From DATBDE01 sp036270095 (GTDB lineage: Bacteria > Actinomycetota > Thermoleophilia > Solirubrobacterales > Solirubrobacteraceae): 8,279 bases of DNA. Where the stretch lies: positions 1 to 8,279 of the forward strand of contig DATBDE010000120.1 in assembly GCA_036270095.1 (NCBI GenBank). Direction: 5' to 3'. Made by a program: the position numbers and the translations under genes. Below the pieces are notes generated by a model. It saw only the letters and a list, made by a program, of their open reading frames with translations. It was not told where the DNA came from and did no database searches. Numbering within the stretch: the first letter of the stretch is position 1; each line of letters begins with the position of its first letter. Shown here one piece after another: positions 1 to 5,698 of this stretch.

Positions 1-2
1 GC

Positions 3-611
3 ACAACCGACGTCGACGTCGTCACCGGCATCATCCGGATCGAGCAGGCGTACGACCCGCGGTTCAAAAAGATCATCCCGCCGAAGAGCTACGCGGGCCG
101 TCGCAAGGTCCCGATCGCCGGCCTGCTGCGGGACCGGCTGATCGACGCGCGCGCTCGGGCCTCCGAGCGTGGCCTCGAGCTGATCTTCGGTCGCGACGAC
201 GGCCGGCCGTTCTCATACAACGGAATCCTCGACCGTGCCAAGCGCATCTGGAACCTCCACGGCCTCGATCCGATCGGACTGCACGAGTGCCGCCACACGT
301 TCGCGTCGCTGATGATCGCGGCGATGAGCGACGCCGGGAAGTTCAACCCCAAGGTCCTCCAGACGCTAATGGGACATGCGTCGATCACCGAGACCTACGA
401 CCGCTACGGCCACCTCATGCCCGGCTCGGAGAACGAGGCCGCCGGGATGCTCGATCGGTACCTCGCAGCGGCCGCAGATGCGGTCCGCGCCACGGGCGAA
501 ACCATTGCCCGCGGGAAAAGTGCGGGAAAAACTTTGGCGGTGCGGGAAGGTCTCGAGCGGTCCCAGGCGGATGGCGGCGACGGCCAGCTGAGCTTCGACG
601 GCGCGCCATAA
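3..611 (+). CDS. Tyrosine recombinase/integrase, C-terminal catalytic part (5' truncated by window)
   Basis: Site-specific recombinase of the phage-integrase family, expected to cut and rejoin DNA through a 3'-phosphotyrosine intermediate to integrate or excise its element. The frame is open from base 3 to the TAA at 609-611 and gives about 202 residues. Visible catalytic elements, in partial-peptide numbering, are a beta-hairpin Lys in PPKSYAGRRKVP (about residues 26-37), box II HECRH with His94 and Arg97, the LMGHAS motif, and the nucleophile Tyr135 (codon 405-407) in YDRYGHL. The first catalytic Arg (box I) and the DNA-binding N-terminal domains lie before the window. About 65 residues follow the Tyr; they are Ala/Gly-rich and poorly conserved-looking. 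An internal ATG at 312 is not the real start, because the HxxR box lies upstream in the same frame. The gene runs toward the tRNA-Ser attachment site. Family assignment is firm; subfamily is not resolved. Confidence 0.93.
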   Translation, partial: TTDVDVVTGIIRIEQAYDPRFKKIIPPKSYAGRRKVPIAGLLRDRLIDARARASERGLELIFGRDDGRPFSYNGILDRAKRIWNLHGLDPIGLHECRHTFASLMIAAMSDAGKFNPKVLQTLMGHASITETYDRYGHLMPGSENEAAGMLDRYLAAAADAVRATGETIARGKSAGKTLAVREGLERSQADGGDGQLSFDGAP

Positions 612-622
612 CCGCCGTCCTT

Positions 623-637
623 GCAGGGATTTCCTGC
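623..637. terminator. Short hairpin between integrase stop and tRNA 3' end
   Basis: GCAGG-GATTT-CCTGC forms a 5-bp stem with a 5-nt loop. It lies 11 bp after the integrase stop and 7 bp beyond the tRNA 3' end, so it could stop transcripts from either side. The plus strand has only TTCT after it and there is no real U tract, so intrinsic termination is uncertain. It could instead be part of the element's attachment region. Confidence 0.3.
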
Positions 638-644
638 TTCTGAG

Positions 645-733
645 CGGAGGGGGTGGGATTCGAACCCACGGTGGACCAAACGGCCCACAACGGTTTTCGA
701 GACCGCCCCGTTCAACCACTCCGGCACCCCTCC
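645..733 (-). tRNA. tRNA-Ser (anticodon CGA)
   Basis: Class II tRNA of 89 nt read on the minus strand. The acceptor GGAGGGG (733-727) pairs perfectly with CCCCTCC (652-646), and the discriminator base is G, as expected for serine. The anticodon stem GCGGT/ACCGT (706-702 and 694-690) closes the loop CTCGAAA, giving anticodon CGA at 699-697, which reads UCG codons. A long variable arm with a 6-bp stem (TGGGCC/GGTCCA) is typical of tRNA-Ser. The T arm is GTGGG-TTCGAAT-CCCAC. CCA is not encoded. The gene is intact, so integration of the neighbouring element has preserved or rebuilt its 3' end. Confidence 0.97.
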
Positions 734-747
734 GAATGGTCGCGCCC

Positions 748-753
748 AGCCTA
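748..753 (-). promoter_or_regulatory. Candidate -10 box of the tRNA-Ser gene
   Basis: On the minus strand TAGGCT (TAnnnT type) lies 14 bp upstream of the mature tRNA 5' end, which predicts a start near 741 and an 8-nt leader, a usual layout for tRNA genes. No convincing -35 box is seen at 17-18 bp. Confidence 0.4.
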
Positions 754-781
754 GCGCCGCCATGGGGCCTCGGGCAGCCGG

Positions 782-787
782 TATGGT
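782..787 (+). promoter_or_regulatory. Candidate -10 box for leaderless start of the 794 gene
   Basis: TATGGT fits the actinobacterial TAnnnT -10 pattern. If its last T is at -7, position +1 is 794, the A of the ATG start codon. There is no Shine-Dalgarno sequence before this ATG, so leaderless translation is the simplest reading. The -35 region is not recognisable. Confidence 0.5.
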
Positions 788-793
788 GGCGAA

Positions 794-1780
794 ATGTCAC
801 CGACGACGATTTCGATCGCCGTTGCGGCTGCCCTCCTGACTCCGGTTGCAACCGCCCACGCCGCTGTCGACACGATCGGCAGCGACCTCTCCGGCACGGC
901 CACGACGGCGATCCAGCACGCCGAGGACACCGCCTTGGTTCAGCTGAGCGGGGTCGCGGGCCCCACGGTGCCGACCGGCGGGCAGGTGCTCTCGACGCAG
1001 GTCAAGGGCTGCTCCGAAAAGGGCAACGTGCCCCAGAACCCCGAGACCGCCCTCTACATCCAGGACCTGCGCGGGTCCGGCGCCTCGCAAAAGGTGATCT
1101 CGACGTCGCAGCAGTTCCACCTTCCGATCTGCGGCGCGGGCGCCGACACGAACACCGTGACCTCCTTCGCGCCCAGGGACCAGTGCGTCGAGGCCGGCGA
1201 CCTCGTTGGGATCGTCGTGGGCGGCCAGACCCCCGGCTACCCGCAGGGCACCCAGTACTTCATCGCCAAGCCCAATCCCGGCGCGAGCCTCGGGGTGTTC
1301 TCCGGGAACGGCCACACGGTCTCCGGCTCGCACTACGCGTTCTCGTCCCAGCCCGACACCGAGCTCCTCGCCCAGACCCGCGTCGGCACCGGCGCCGACT
1401 CGCCTTCGCGCTGCGCGGGCGGCTCTGGTGGCGGGGGTGGCGGCGGCGGCGGAAAGCCGTCGGCATCCAGCCTCCAGCTGCCCCGCTCGGTGACCGTGAC
1501 CAGCGGCCGCGGCCAGCTCCAGGCCACCTGCGCCCTCCCGGCCGGCGACACCTGCAAGGTCAGCCTCGTCGCCACGATCGGGAAGAAGCGGCCCAAGCGC
1601 GTGGGCACGATCGCGGGGTCCATCGGAGGCGGGGAGACCGCCGCGCTGACGCTGAAGCTGAACCGCACCGGCAAGAGCACCCTGAGCAAGGGCAGCTTCA
1701 GCGCCACGCTCCGGGGCAAGGTGCGGGGCAAGGGCGGCGCCGTCGCGGTGGCGCGCAAGCTGAGCGTGACCGCCGGCTAG
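794..1780 (+). CDS. Secreted two-domain protein with poly-Gly hinge, function unknown
   Basis: 328 residues. A Sec-type signal peptide (residues 1-23: short N-region, hydrophobic IAVAAALLTP, cleavage after AHA) predicts export. Residues about 24-207 form a Cys-containing domain with many alternating beta-type stretches and a CVEAGDLVGI segment. I associate this style with secreted Solirubrobacterales proteins, by memory only. A hinge of Gly and one Ser (209-220, nine Gly in a row) separates it from a basic beta-rich C-domain (about 221-328) containing KKRPKR and repeated Lys/Gly strands, resembling the Ig-like C-terminal modules of secreted proteins. I see no catalytic motif, sortase signal or membrane anchor. 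Six or so cysteines suggest disulfides outside the cell. The stop TAG is shared with the convergent tadA stop. The ATG is chosen because it gives a clean signal peptide and lies at the predicted transcription start. Function is unknown; an extracellular binding or structural role is a guess. Confidence 0.85.
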   Translation: MSPTTISIAVAAALLTPVATAHAAVDTIGSDLSGTATTAIQHAEDTALVQLSGVAGPTVPTGGQVLSTQVKGCSEKGNVPQNPETALYIQDLRGSGASQKVISTSQQFHLPICGAGADTNTVTSFAPRDQCVEAGDLVGIVVGGQTPGYPQGTQYFIAKPNPGASLGVFSGNGHTVSGSHYAFSSQPDTELLAQTRVGTGADSPSRCAGGSGGGGGGGGGKPSASSLQLPRSVTVTSGRGQLQATCALPAGDTCKVSLVATIGKKRPKRVGTIAGSIGGGETAALTLKLNRTGKSTLSKGSFSATLRGKVRGKGGAVAVARKLSVTAG

Positions 1781-1785
1781 CGGCG
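1771..1785. terminator. Symmetric hairpin over the shared CTAG stop (secreted protein/tadA)
   Basis: CGCCG-GCTAG-CGGCG makes a 5-bp GC stem whose loop contains both stop codons, TAG on each strand. With zero intergenic space, any terminator for these convergent genes must overlap their coding ends, and this is the only symmetric candidate. There is no U tract, so function is uncertain. Confidence 0.25.
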
Positions 1786-2241
1786 GCCCGCGAAGAACGC
1801 CCGCAGCAGAGCGGCCGCCTCGGCGGCCCGCACGCCCCCGATCACGGAGGGGCGGTGGTTGAGGCGCGGCTCGGCGAGCACGTCGAGCACGCTGCCCGCA
1901 GCCCCCGCCTTGGCGTCGGTGGCGCCGTAGACCACGCGAGGCACGCGCGCGAGCACGATCGCCCCTGCGCACATCGCGCACGGCTCCAGCGTGACGTAGA
2001 GCGTGGCGTCCAGGACCCGCCATGACCCCGCCGCCTGGGCCGCTTCGCGCAGGGCCAGGATCTCCGCGTGGGCGGTGGGGTCCTGGAGCCGCTCGCGCTC
2101 GTTGCGGCCCGCCCCGACCACGGCGCCGTTGCGCACCACGACCGCCCCCACGGGGACGTCGCCGTGCTCCAGGCAGCGCTCGGCCTCGGCCAGCGCCAGG
2201 CCCATGAGCTCGTCGTCGGCGGTCGTCCCGGCGGCGTCCAC
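1777..2241 (-). CDS. tadA: tRNA-specific adenosine deaminase TadA
   Basis: Zinc-dependent cytidine-deaminase-fold enzyme that converts adenosine 34 to inosine in tRNA-Arg(ACG), allowing it to read CGU, CGC and CGA; essential in most bacteria. With the GTG at 2241 the product has 154 residues, normal for TadA. The motif HAEILAL supplies zinc ligand His58 and proton-shuttle Glu60, and PCAMC supplies Cys88 and Cys91; DVPVGAVVV (28-36) is the typical N-terminal strand. A later ATG at 2205 would remove most of helix 1. GTG 2241 is preferred because AGGA sits 8 nt before it. The gene faces away from the protease gene (49-bp gap) and converges on the secreted-protein gene, sharing CTAG. A cytosine or guanine deaminase of the same fold is the alternative, but the PCAMCAGAI form and the length favour TadA. 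Confidence 0.93.
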   Translation of the reverse strand: MDAAGTTADDELMGLALAEAERCLEHGDVPVGAVVVRNGAVVGAGRNERERLQDPTAHAEILALREAAQAAGSWRVLDATLYVTLEPCAMCAGAIVLARVPRVVYGATDAKAGAAGSVLDVLAEPRLNHRPSVIGGVRAAEAAALLRAFFAGRR

Positions 2242-2247
2242 GCGGGC

Positions 2248-2253
2248 TATCCT
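2248..2253 (+). promoter_or_regulatory. Candidate -10 box of the protease gene overlapping the tadA ribosome binding site
   Basis: TATCCT (TAnnnT) predicts a start near 2260 and a 31-nt leader before the protease GTG at 2291. On the opposite strand the last four bases (2250-2253) read AGGA, the best Shine-Dalgarno match for tadA, 8 nt from its GTG. No clear -35 box is visible, so this is a suggestion. Confidence 0.35.
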
Positions 2254-2290
2254 GGCGCAACCTCCGCTCGGCGGACGGTGTTCCTGGTCC

Positions 2291-3550
2291 GTGCGCCGCC
2301 TCACTCTCCTCACGCTCGTCGCGCTCGCGGCGCTGCCAACGGCGGCGCATGCCGCCGCGCGCTACGTGCCCGGAGAGGTCCTGGTCCACGACGCCAAGGG
2401 CACGCGCGCCGTGCCTACGCCGGGCGACCACTCGGTGCGCTGGACCGCGGGGCGCCTGCGCGCCCGCCCGGGCGTGGCATGGGCCGTGCCCAACTACGTG
2501 GCCCACGCCGCCCAGGAGTTCGTGCCCAACGACCCCGGCCGCGACGCCAGCGGCTGGCAGTCGATGCAGTGGAACTTCCTGCCCGGCATCGGCGTCGACG
2601 CGCTCGGGGCATGGCAGAACCTGATCCGCGCCGGCCGCCCCGGCGGCAACGGCGTCGTGGTCGCCGTGCTCGACTCCGGCGTGGCCTACGAGAACCGCCG
2701 TCGCTTCCGCCGCTCGCCCGACTTCACCGCCAATCAGTTCGTCCCCGGCTACGACTTCGTCGCCGACGACACCCACCCCGACGACGAGCTCGGCCACGGC
2801 ACCTTCGTCGCCGGGACGATCGCCGAGAAGACAAACAACGGGAAGGCGCTGACCGGGCTGGCCTACGGGGCCAAGATCATGCCCGTGCGGGTGCTCGACC
2901 GGCTCGGCGAGGGTGACGCGGAGACCATCGGCAAGGGCATCCGCTTCGCCGCCAAGCACGGCGCACAGGTCATCAACCTCTCGCTCGTCTTCGACGAGTC
3001 CCAGACCGCGTCGGACATCCCGCCGATCATCACCGCCCTGCGCTACGCCCGCCGCAAGCGCGTGGTCGTCGTGGGCGCGTCGGGCAACGACTCCGGCGAC
3101 GTCGTCGCCTACCCCGCCCGCGCCGGCGACGTGATCTCGGTCGGCGCCACGACCCAGACCGGCTGCCTGGCCTCGTACTCGAACACCGGCAGCGGGCTCG
3201 ATCTCGTCGCCCCCGGCGGCGGGGACGACGCCGTCCTGCCCGACGACCCCTTGTGCCAGACCGACCTGAACAGCGGCCTGCCGATCTACCAGCTGACGTA
3301 TCCGCACGACGGGCAGATCCGCCGCTTCGGCTACCCCAACGACTTCGAGGGAACGTCGTTCGCGGCGCCGCACGTGGCCGCGACCGCGGCCCTCGTCATC
3401 GCCTCCGGCGTGCTCGGCGCCCACCCGAGCCCGTCCTCGGTCCTCGAGCGCCTGCGCACCACGAGCCACGACCTCGGCCCGACCGGCTCGGACTCCGACT
3501 TCGGCGCCGGGCTGCTCGACGCCGCCGCCGCCACCGCCCCCGTAACCTGA
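2291..3550 (+). CDS. Secreted subtilisin-like serine protease (peptidase S8)
   Basis: 419 residues, an exported endopeptidase of the subtilase family. Signal peptide residues 1-21 (RR, then LTLLTLVALAALP, cleavage after AHA). Residues about 24-72 form a short propeptide-like segment starting YVPGEVLV and ending PGVAWAVPNYV, as in I9-type prodomains but short. The catalytic triad is complete: Asp128 in AVLDSGV, His169 in GHGTFVAG, Ser356 in GTSFAAPH. The oxyanion Asn266 is in ASGND. The protein ends soon after the catalytic domain, with no P-domain, sortase motif or membrane helix, so it is probably released or loosely wall-bound. The GTG is chosen because it begins the signal peptide exactly. 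The next gene starts 5 bp after its stop. Substrate unknown; a nutrient or surface-processing role is inferred. Confidence 0.93.
   Translation: MRRLTLLTLVALAALPTAAHAAARYVPGEVLVHDAKGTRAVPTPGDHSVRWTAGRLRARPGVAWAVPNYVAHAAQEFVPNDPGRDASGWQSMQWNFLPGIGVDALGAWQNLIRAGRPGGNGVVVAVLDSGVAYENRRRFRRSPDFTANQFVPGYDFVADDTHPDDELGHGTFVAGTIAEKTNNGKALTGLAYGAKIMPVRVLDRLGEGDAETIGKGIRFAAKHGAQVINLSLVFDESQTASDIPPIITALRYARRKRVVVVGASGNDSGDVVAYPARAGDVISVGATTQTGCLASYSNTGSGLDLVAPGGGDDAVLPDDPLCQTDLNSGLPIYQLTYPHDGQIRRFGYPNDFEGTSFAAPHVAATAALVIASGVLGAHPSPSSVLERLRTTSHDLGPTGSDSDFGAGLLDAAAATAPVT
3543..3548 (+). promoter_or_regulatory. Candidate -10 box for near-leaderless start of the 3556 gene
   Basis: TAACCT (TAnnnT) lies over the last codons of the protease gene and predicts a start at 3555-3556, the ATG of the next gene. 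GAGG sits only 3 nt from the ATG, too close for a good Shine-Dalgarno. The gene may therefore have its own promoter as well as readthrough from the protease. Confidence 0.4.
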
Positions 3551-3555
3551 GGCCC

Positions 3556-3906
3556 ATGCCCACCTGGGAGGACGTCGAAGCCATCGGCTTGCGCTACCCC
3601 GGCGTCGAGGCCGCGAGCTGGTTCGGCACGCCCGGCCTGAGGGTCGCCGGCAAGGGCATGTGCCGGGTGCGCACCAACCCCGACGCGCTGGTCATCCGCG
3701 TGCTCGACCTCGGCGACCGCGAGGCGCTGCTCAAGGGCCAGCCCGACGTCTTCTTCACCACACCGCACTACGACGGCTACCCCTACGTGCTCGTCCGCCT
3801 GGACGCGGTCGACCCGGCCCAGCTCGAGGAGCTCGTCGAGGACGCCTGGCGCATCCGCGCTCCCAAGTCCCTGGTGCAGGAGCACGACGCGGCCGAGACG
3901 GCCTGA
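3556..3906 (+). CDS. MmcQ/YjbR-family protein
   Basis: 116 residues, the usual size for this small cytoplasmic alpha/beta family with a double-stranded-DNA-binding-like fold. The order of conserved features matches the family as I know it: an N-terminal TWEDVEAIGLRYPGVEA helix, a SWFGTPGLRVAGKG strand pair, then FFTTPHYDGYPYVLVRL (about residues 72-88) and a C-terminal helix ending EDAWRIRAPKSL. No enzymatic motif is recognised and the biochemical role of the family is not settled. No signal peptide. It starts 5 bp after the protease stop and ends 6 bp before the convergent response-regulator stop. The co-directional spacing suggests possible co-transcription with the protease, but no functional link is evident. 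Confidence 0.85.
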   Translation: MPTWEDVEAIGLRYPGVEAASWFGTPGLRVAGKGMCRVRTNPDALVIRVLDLGDREALLKGQPDVFFTTPHYDGYPYVLVRLDAVDPAQLEELVEDAWRIRAPKSLVQEHDAAETA

Positions 3907-3910
3907 GCCG
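3899..3910. terminator. Small hairpin at the convergent MmcQ/response-regulator junction
   Basis: CGGC-CTGA-GCCG is a 4-bp stem with the MmcQ-family gene's TGA in its loop, just before the response-regulator stop. It is short and lacks a U tract, and it could be chance in GC-rich DNA. Confidence 0.15.
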
Positions 3911-3912
3911 CG

Positions 3913-4602
3913 CTAGTCGTTGGGCCGGTACTGGTAGCCGAACCCGCGCACGGTCTCGATCGGCGAGTCCGACCCGACCTCCCAGCCGAGCTTGCGCCGC
4001 AGGTAGCCGACGTAGAGCTTGACCTGGTCGCGCGACATGCCGGCTGCGTCGCCCCACACGAGCTCGCGCAACTGATCGCGGCTGAGCACCTGGTTGGGGT
4101 GACGCACGAACGTGGCGAGCATCCGGAACTCGAGCGGGGTGAGCTGGACCGCCTGGCCGTCGGCCACCACCTCGCGGCGGGCGAAGTCGATCGTGACGCG
4201 CTTGTCGTTGTAGCTCTCCTGCGTCTCCGGCGGCCCGCCGGCCCGGCGCAGCAGGGCCTCCACGCGGGCGAGCAGCTCCTGGCGCCCGAACGGCTTGCTC
4301 AGGTAGTCGTCGGCGCCCGACCGCAACCCGCGCACGGTGTCGAGCTCGCCGCCGCGCGCCGTGAGCATGAGCACGGGCACGTCGGAGAGGTCGCGGATGC
4401 GCTCGAGCGTCGCCCAGCCGTCGAGCTCGGGCATGGTGACGTCGAGGATCACCAGCGACGGTCGTTCGCTGTGCAAGGCCCGCAGACCCTGCCGTCCATC
4501 GGGGGCCTCGACCACGTCCTTGCCGGCACGCTCGAGCAGGGTGCGGACGAGAGTTCGGATGTCCTCCTCGTCGTCGACGACCAGGACCCGCTGCCTGTCC
4601 AT
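3913..4602 (-). CDS. OmpR/PhoB-family response regulator, orphan
   Basis: 229 residues, a two-component transcription factor. Receiver domain residues about 3-120: acidic pocket Asp10/Asp11, phospho-acceptor Asp54 in LVILDVTMPELDG, Thr81 in LTARG, Lys103 in KPFG, all intact. A winged-helix DNA-binding domain spans about 133-227, with QLTPLEFRML, then SRDQLRELVWG, a recognition-helix region around RDQVKLYVGYLRRKLG, and the wing ETVRGFGYQYRP. Length is typical. No histidine kinase gene lies next to it, so its partner is elsewhere or unknown. It is divergent from a stand-alone receiver-like gene 57 bp away, a natural site for autoregulation. The ATG at 4602 is chosen because it puts the receiver start at the usual place and a TATGAA box sits at the leaderless distance; an in-frame ATG 15 codons upstream is less likely. 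Target genes unknown. Confidence 0.95.
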   Translation of the reverse strand: MDRQRVLVVDDEEDIRTLVRTLLERAGKDVVEAPDGRQGLRALHSERPSLVILDVTMPELDGWATLERIRDLSDVPVLMLTARGGELDTVRGLRSGADDYLSKPFGRQELLARVEALLRRAGGPPETQESYNDKRVTIDFARREVVADGQAVQLTPLEFRMLATFVRHPNQVLSRDQLRELVWGDAAGMSRDQVKLYVGYLRRKLGWEVGSDSPIETVRGFGYQYRPND

Positions 4603-4608
4603 ACAGCA

Positions 4609-4614
4609 TTCATA
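4609..4614 (-). promoter_or_regulatory. Candidate -10 box of the response regulator gene
   Basis: On the minus strand TATGAA is at exactly -12 to -7 if transcription starts at the ATG (4602). It matches TATAAT at four of six positions, lacking the final T. The ATG has no Shine-Dalgarno before it, which favours a leaderless transcript. Confidence 0.35.
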
Positions 4615-4647
4615 CCGCACCTCGTCGTGCATCAACCGGCTCGCAGG

Positions 4648-4653
4648 GACAGT
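4648..4653 (+). promoter_or_regulatory. Weak candidate -10 box of the divergent receiver-like gene
   Basis: GACAGT ends 6 bp before the GTG at 4660, so its last T is at -7 for a leaderless start. The first base deviates from TAnnnT. It is listed because the spacing matches the other starts in this window. Confidence 0.22.
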
Positions 4654-4659
4654 GCCAGC

Positions 4660-4992
4660 GTGGCCCGGGTGCTCATCGTCGACCCCGATCGGGAGATCAC
4701 CGATCTCTTCGCGCACGCGGTGGAGCGGCTCGGGCACGTGCCGTTGCTGTGGGACGACGGCACCTCGGTGGACGACGTGGAGGCCGACGTCGCGCTCGTC
4801 GAGCCCGCCCGCCCGCGCGCCCTTGCCTTCGCTCGCGCCCTGCGCAGCGCCAAGCCCGGCGTCGGCATCGTCGTCGTCTCCATCCGCTCCCGCGGCGGCG
4901 CCGACCGTGAGCTGCGCGCCGTCGCCCACCTGGACAAGCCCTTCGAGCGCAGCGAGCTCGAGCGGGCGCTCGACACCGCCCTGGCCGCCTAG
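4660..4992 (+). CDS. Stand-alone receiver-like protein with Glu at the phospho-acceptor position
   Basis: 110 residues matching the receiver (CheY-like) fold from end to end, with no output domain. Residues 4-10 (VLIVDPD) give strand 1 with acidic Asp8. ADVALVEPARP (42-52) aligns with the usual DLVLLDxxMP, placing Glu48 where the phosphorylated Asp should be. Ser74 in VVVVSI replaces the switch Thr/Ser, and Lys93 in HLDKPF is the conserved lysine. Asp-to-Glu at this site can mimic phosphorylation in some regulators, so the protein may be locked in one state and act by binding partners; this is inference. It starts 57 bp from the divergent response-regulator gene and its TAG overlaps the stop of the GNAT gene. 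The GTG at 4660 is chosen to begin at strand 1; a GTG 11 codons upstream is possible. Confidence 0.75.
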   Translation: MARVLIVDPDREITDLFAHAVERLGHVPLLWDDGTSVDDVEADVALVEPARPRALAFARALRSAKPGVGIVVVSIRSRGGADRELRAVAHLDKPFERSELERALDTALAA

Positions 4993-4999
4993 CTCGGCC
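4983..4999. terminator. Symmetric hairpin over the shared CTAG stop (receiver/GNAT)
   Basis: GGCCG-CCTAGCT-CGGCC makes a 5-bp GC stem with the shared CTAG in the loop, the same layout as at 1771-1785. It has no U tract. It may be a bidirectional transcription stop or chance. Confidence 0.22.
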
Positions 5000-5630
5000 G
5001 GCGCCGCAGCTCCAGCTCGCCGAGCACGCGGAACCCGAGCCGCTCGTACAGCGGGCGCCCCTGCTCCGAGGCCGTCAGCGTGGCCGTGCGGCCCCCGCGC
5101 GCGGCCGCGTCGGCCAGCGCCCGACGCATGACCGCCTCGGCGTAGCCGGCGCGCCGGGCCGTGGGCAGCGTGGCCACGTACTGCACCGTGCAGTCGTCGT
5201 CGCAGTCGTACACGAGCCCGGCCGAGAGCAGCGTCCCGTCCTCGCCGCGCTGCCCGTAGGCGTGCACCTCGCCCGCGGGAAGCCGGTGCAGCGTGCGCTC
5301 GAGCTCGTTGCGCGTGTTGCCGTAGGCGACGTCGCTGAGCGCGCCCAGCGCGGCCAGGTCGACGCCCGCGTCGATGCCCGCAGGAGCCTCGCCCGCGACG
5401 GGGAACTCCAGACCCATGGCGGGCTGACGCGCCACGAGCTCGCCGAACCCCGCCGCGACCGCCGCCTCCGCCTGGCCCGGAGAGCACGTGAACACCGACA
5501 TCCCCGTGTGCTCGAGCGCGCCCAGCGCCGCGCTCAGGTCGACCTCCGGGCCGGTGGGCACGAGCGTGTTCAGCCACGGATCCGACACCCGCTCCACCCA
5601 CGACCCGAGCACGCCCGGGAACTCGAGCAC
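4989..5630 (-). CDS. GNAT-family N-acetyltransferase
   Basis: Acetyl-CoA-dependent acetyltransferase; the substrate cannot be read from the sequence. From GTG 5630 it has 213 residues. The GNAT core is at the C-terminus: VQYVATLPTARRAGYAEAVM (about 149-168) holds the acetyl-CoA loop RxxGYA, and SEQGRPLYERLGF (188-200) is motif B. The N-terminal half (SDPWLNTLVP, VFTCSPGQ) resembles the substrate side of two-part GNATs. The start is uncertain: the frame continues upstream with plausible protein (LLRRNLRSLAAFHRLLGEH) to just past the stress-protein stop, but that stretch has no ATG, GTG or TTG. A CTG at 5696, 3 nt after the upstream stop, would give 235 residues. It lies directly downstream of the stress-protein gene on the same strand, probably in one transcript. 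Its TAG overlaps the convergent receiver-like gene's stop. Confidence 0.82.
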   Translation of the reverse strand: MLEFPGVLGSWVERVSDPWLNTLVPTGPEVDLSAALGALEHTGMSVFTCSPGQAEAAVAAGFGELVARQPAMGLEFPVAGEAPAGIDAGVDLAALGALSDVAYGNTRNELERTLHRLPAGEVHAYGQRGEDGTLLSAGLVYDCDDDCTVQYVATLPTARRAGYAEAVMRRALADAAARGGRTATLTASEQGRPLYERLGFRVLGELELRRRPS

Positions 5631-5698
5631 GATGCCGCAGTGCTCGCCGAGCAGGCGGTGGAACGCGGCCAGACTGCGCAGATTGCGACGAAGCAGGG

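Larger units (their letters stand above)
1..645. mobile_element. Right end of a tRNA-Ser-integrated element (partial)
   Basis: The stretch holds the 3' part of a tyrosine recombinase gene that ends 33 bp before the 3' end of an intact tRNA-Ser gene pointing toward it. Integrative elements commonly recombine into tRNA 3' ends and keep their integrase next to the attachment site, so this is read as one end of an island or prophage whose body lies left of the window. Codons such as aaa, tca, gga, cta and cat are more frequent here than in the genes to the right, which fits a foreign origin. No second att copy is visible because the other end is outside the window, so element type and extent are unknown. 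Confidence 0.55.

Noticed and set aside
89..388. Minus-strand 99-codon frame across the integrase
   Set aside because: Antisense to well-conserved integrase motifs, Ser/Arg-rich, no start signals.
404..763. Minus-strand 119-codon frame containing VPEWLNGAVSKT
   Set aside because: It is the translation of the tRNA-Ser gene. Peptides of this type are common false annotations.
1418..1453. GGC/GGT run as a regulatory or microsatellite repeat
   Set aside because: It encodes the poly-Gly hinge between two domains and uses mixed Gly codons (ggt, ggc, ggg, gga), so it is explained by the protein.
736..2025. Plus-strand 429-codon frame
   Set aside because: Arg/Pro/Gly-rich shadow of the 794-1780 gene; it lacks the signal peptide and domain-like sequence seen in the true frame.
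797..3469. Minus-strand open frame of 890 codons
   Set aside because: It runs antisense through the secreted-protein gene, across tadA and through the protease gene, with Arg/Gly/Ala-rich low-complexity translation. It is a stop-poor shadow of GC-rich coding DNA; only its TadA-overlapping part, in another frame, is real.
3913..5601. Minus-strand 562-codon frame as one long response regulator
   Set aside because: Only the last 229 codons are regulator. The upstream part is Gly/Arg/Ala-rich and antisense to the receiver gene, then out of frame with the GNAT gene.
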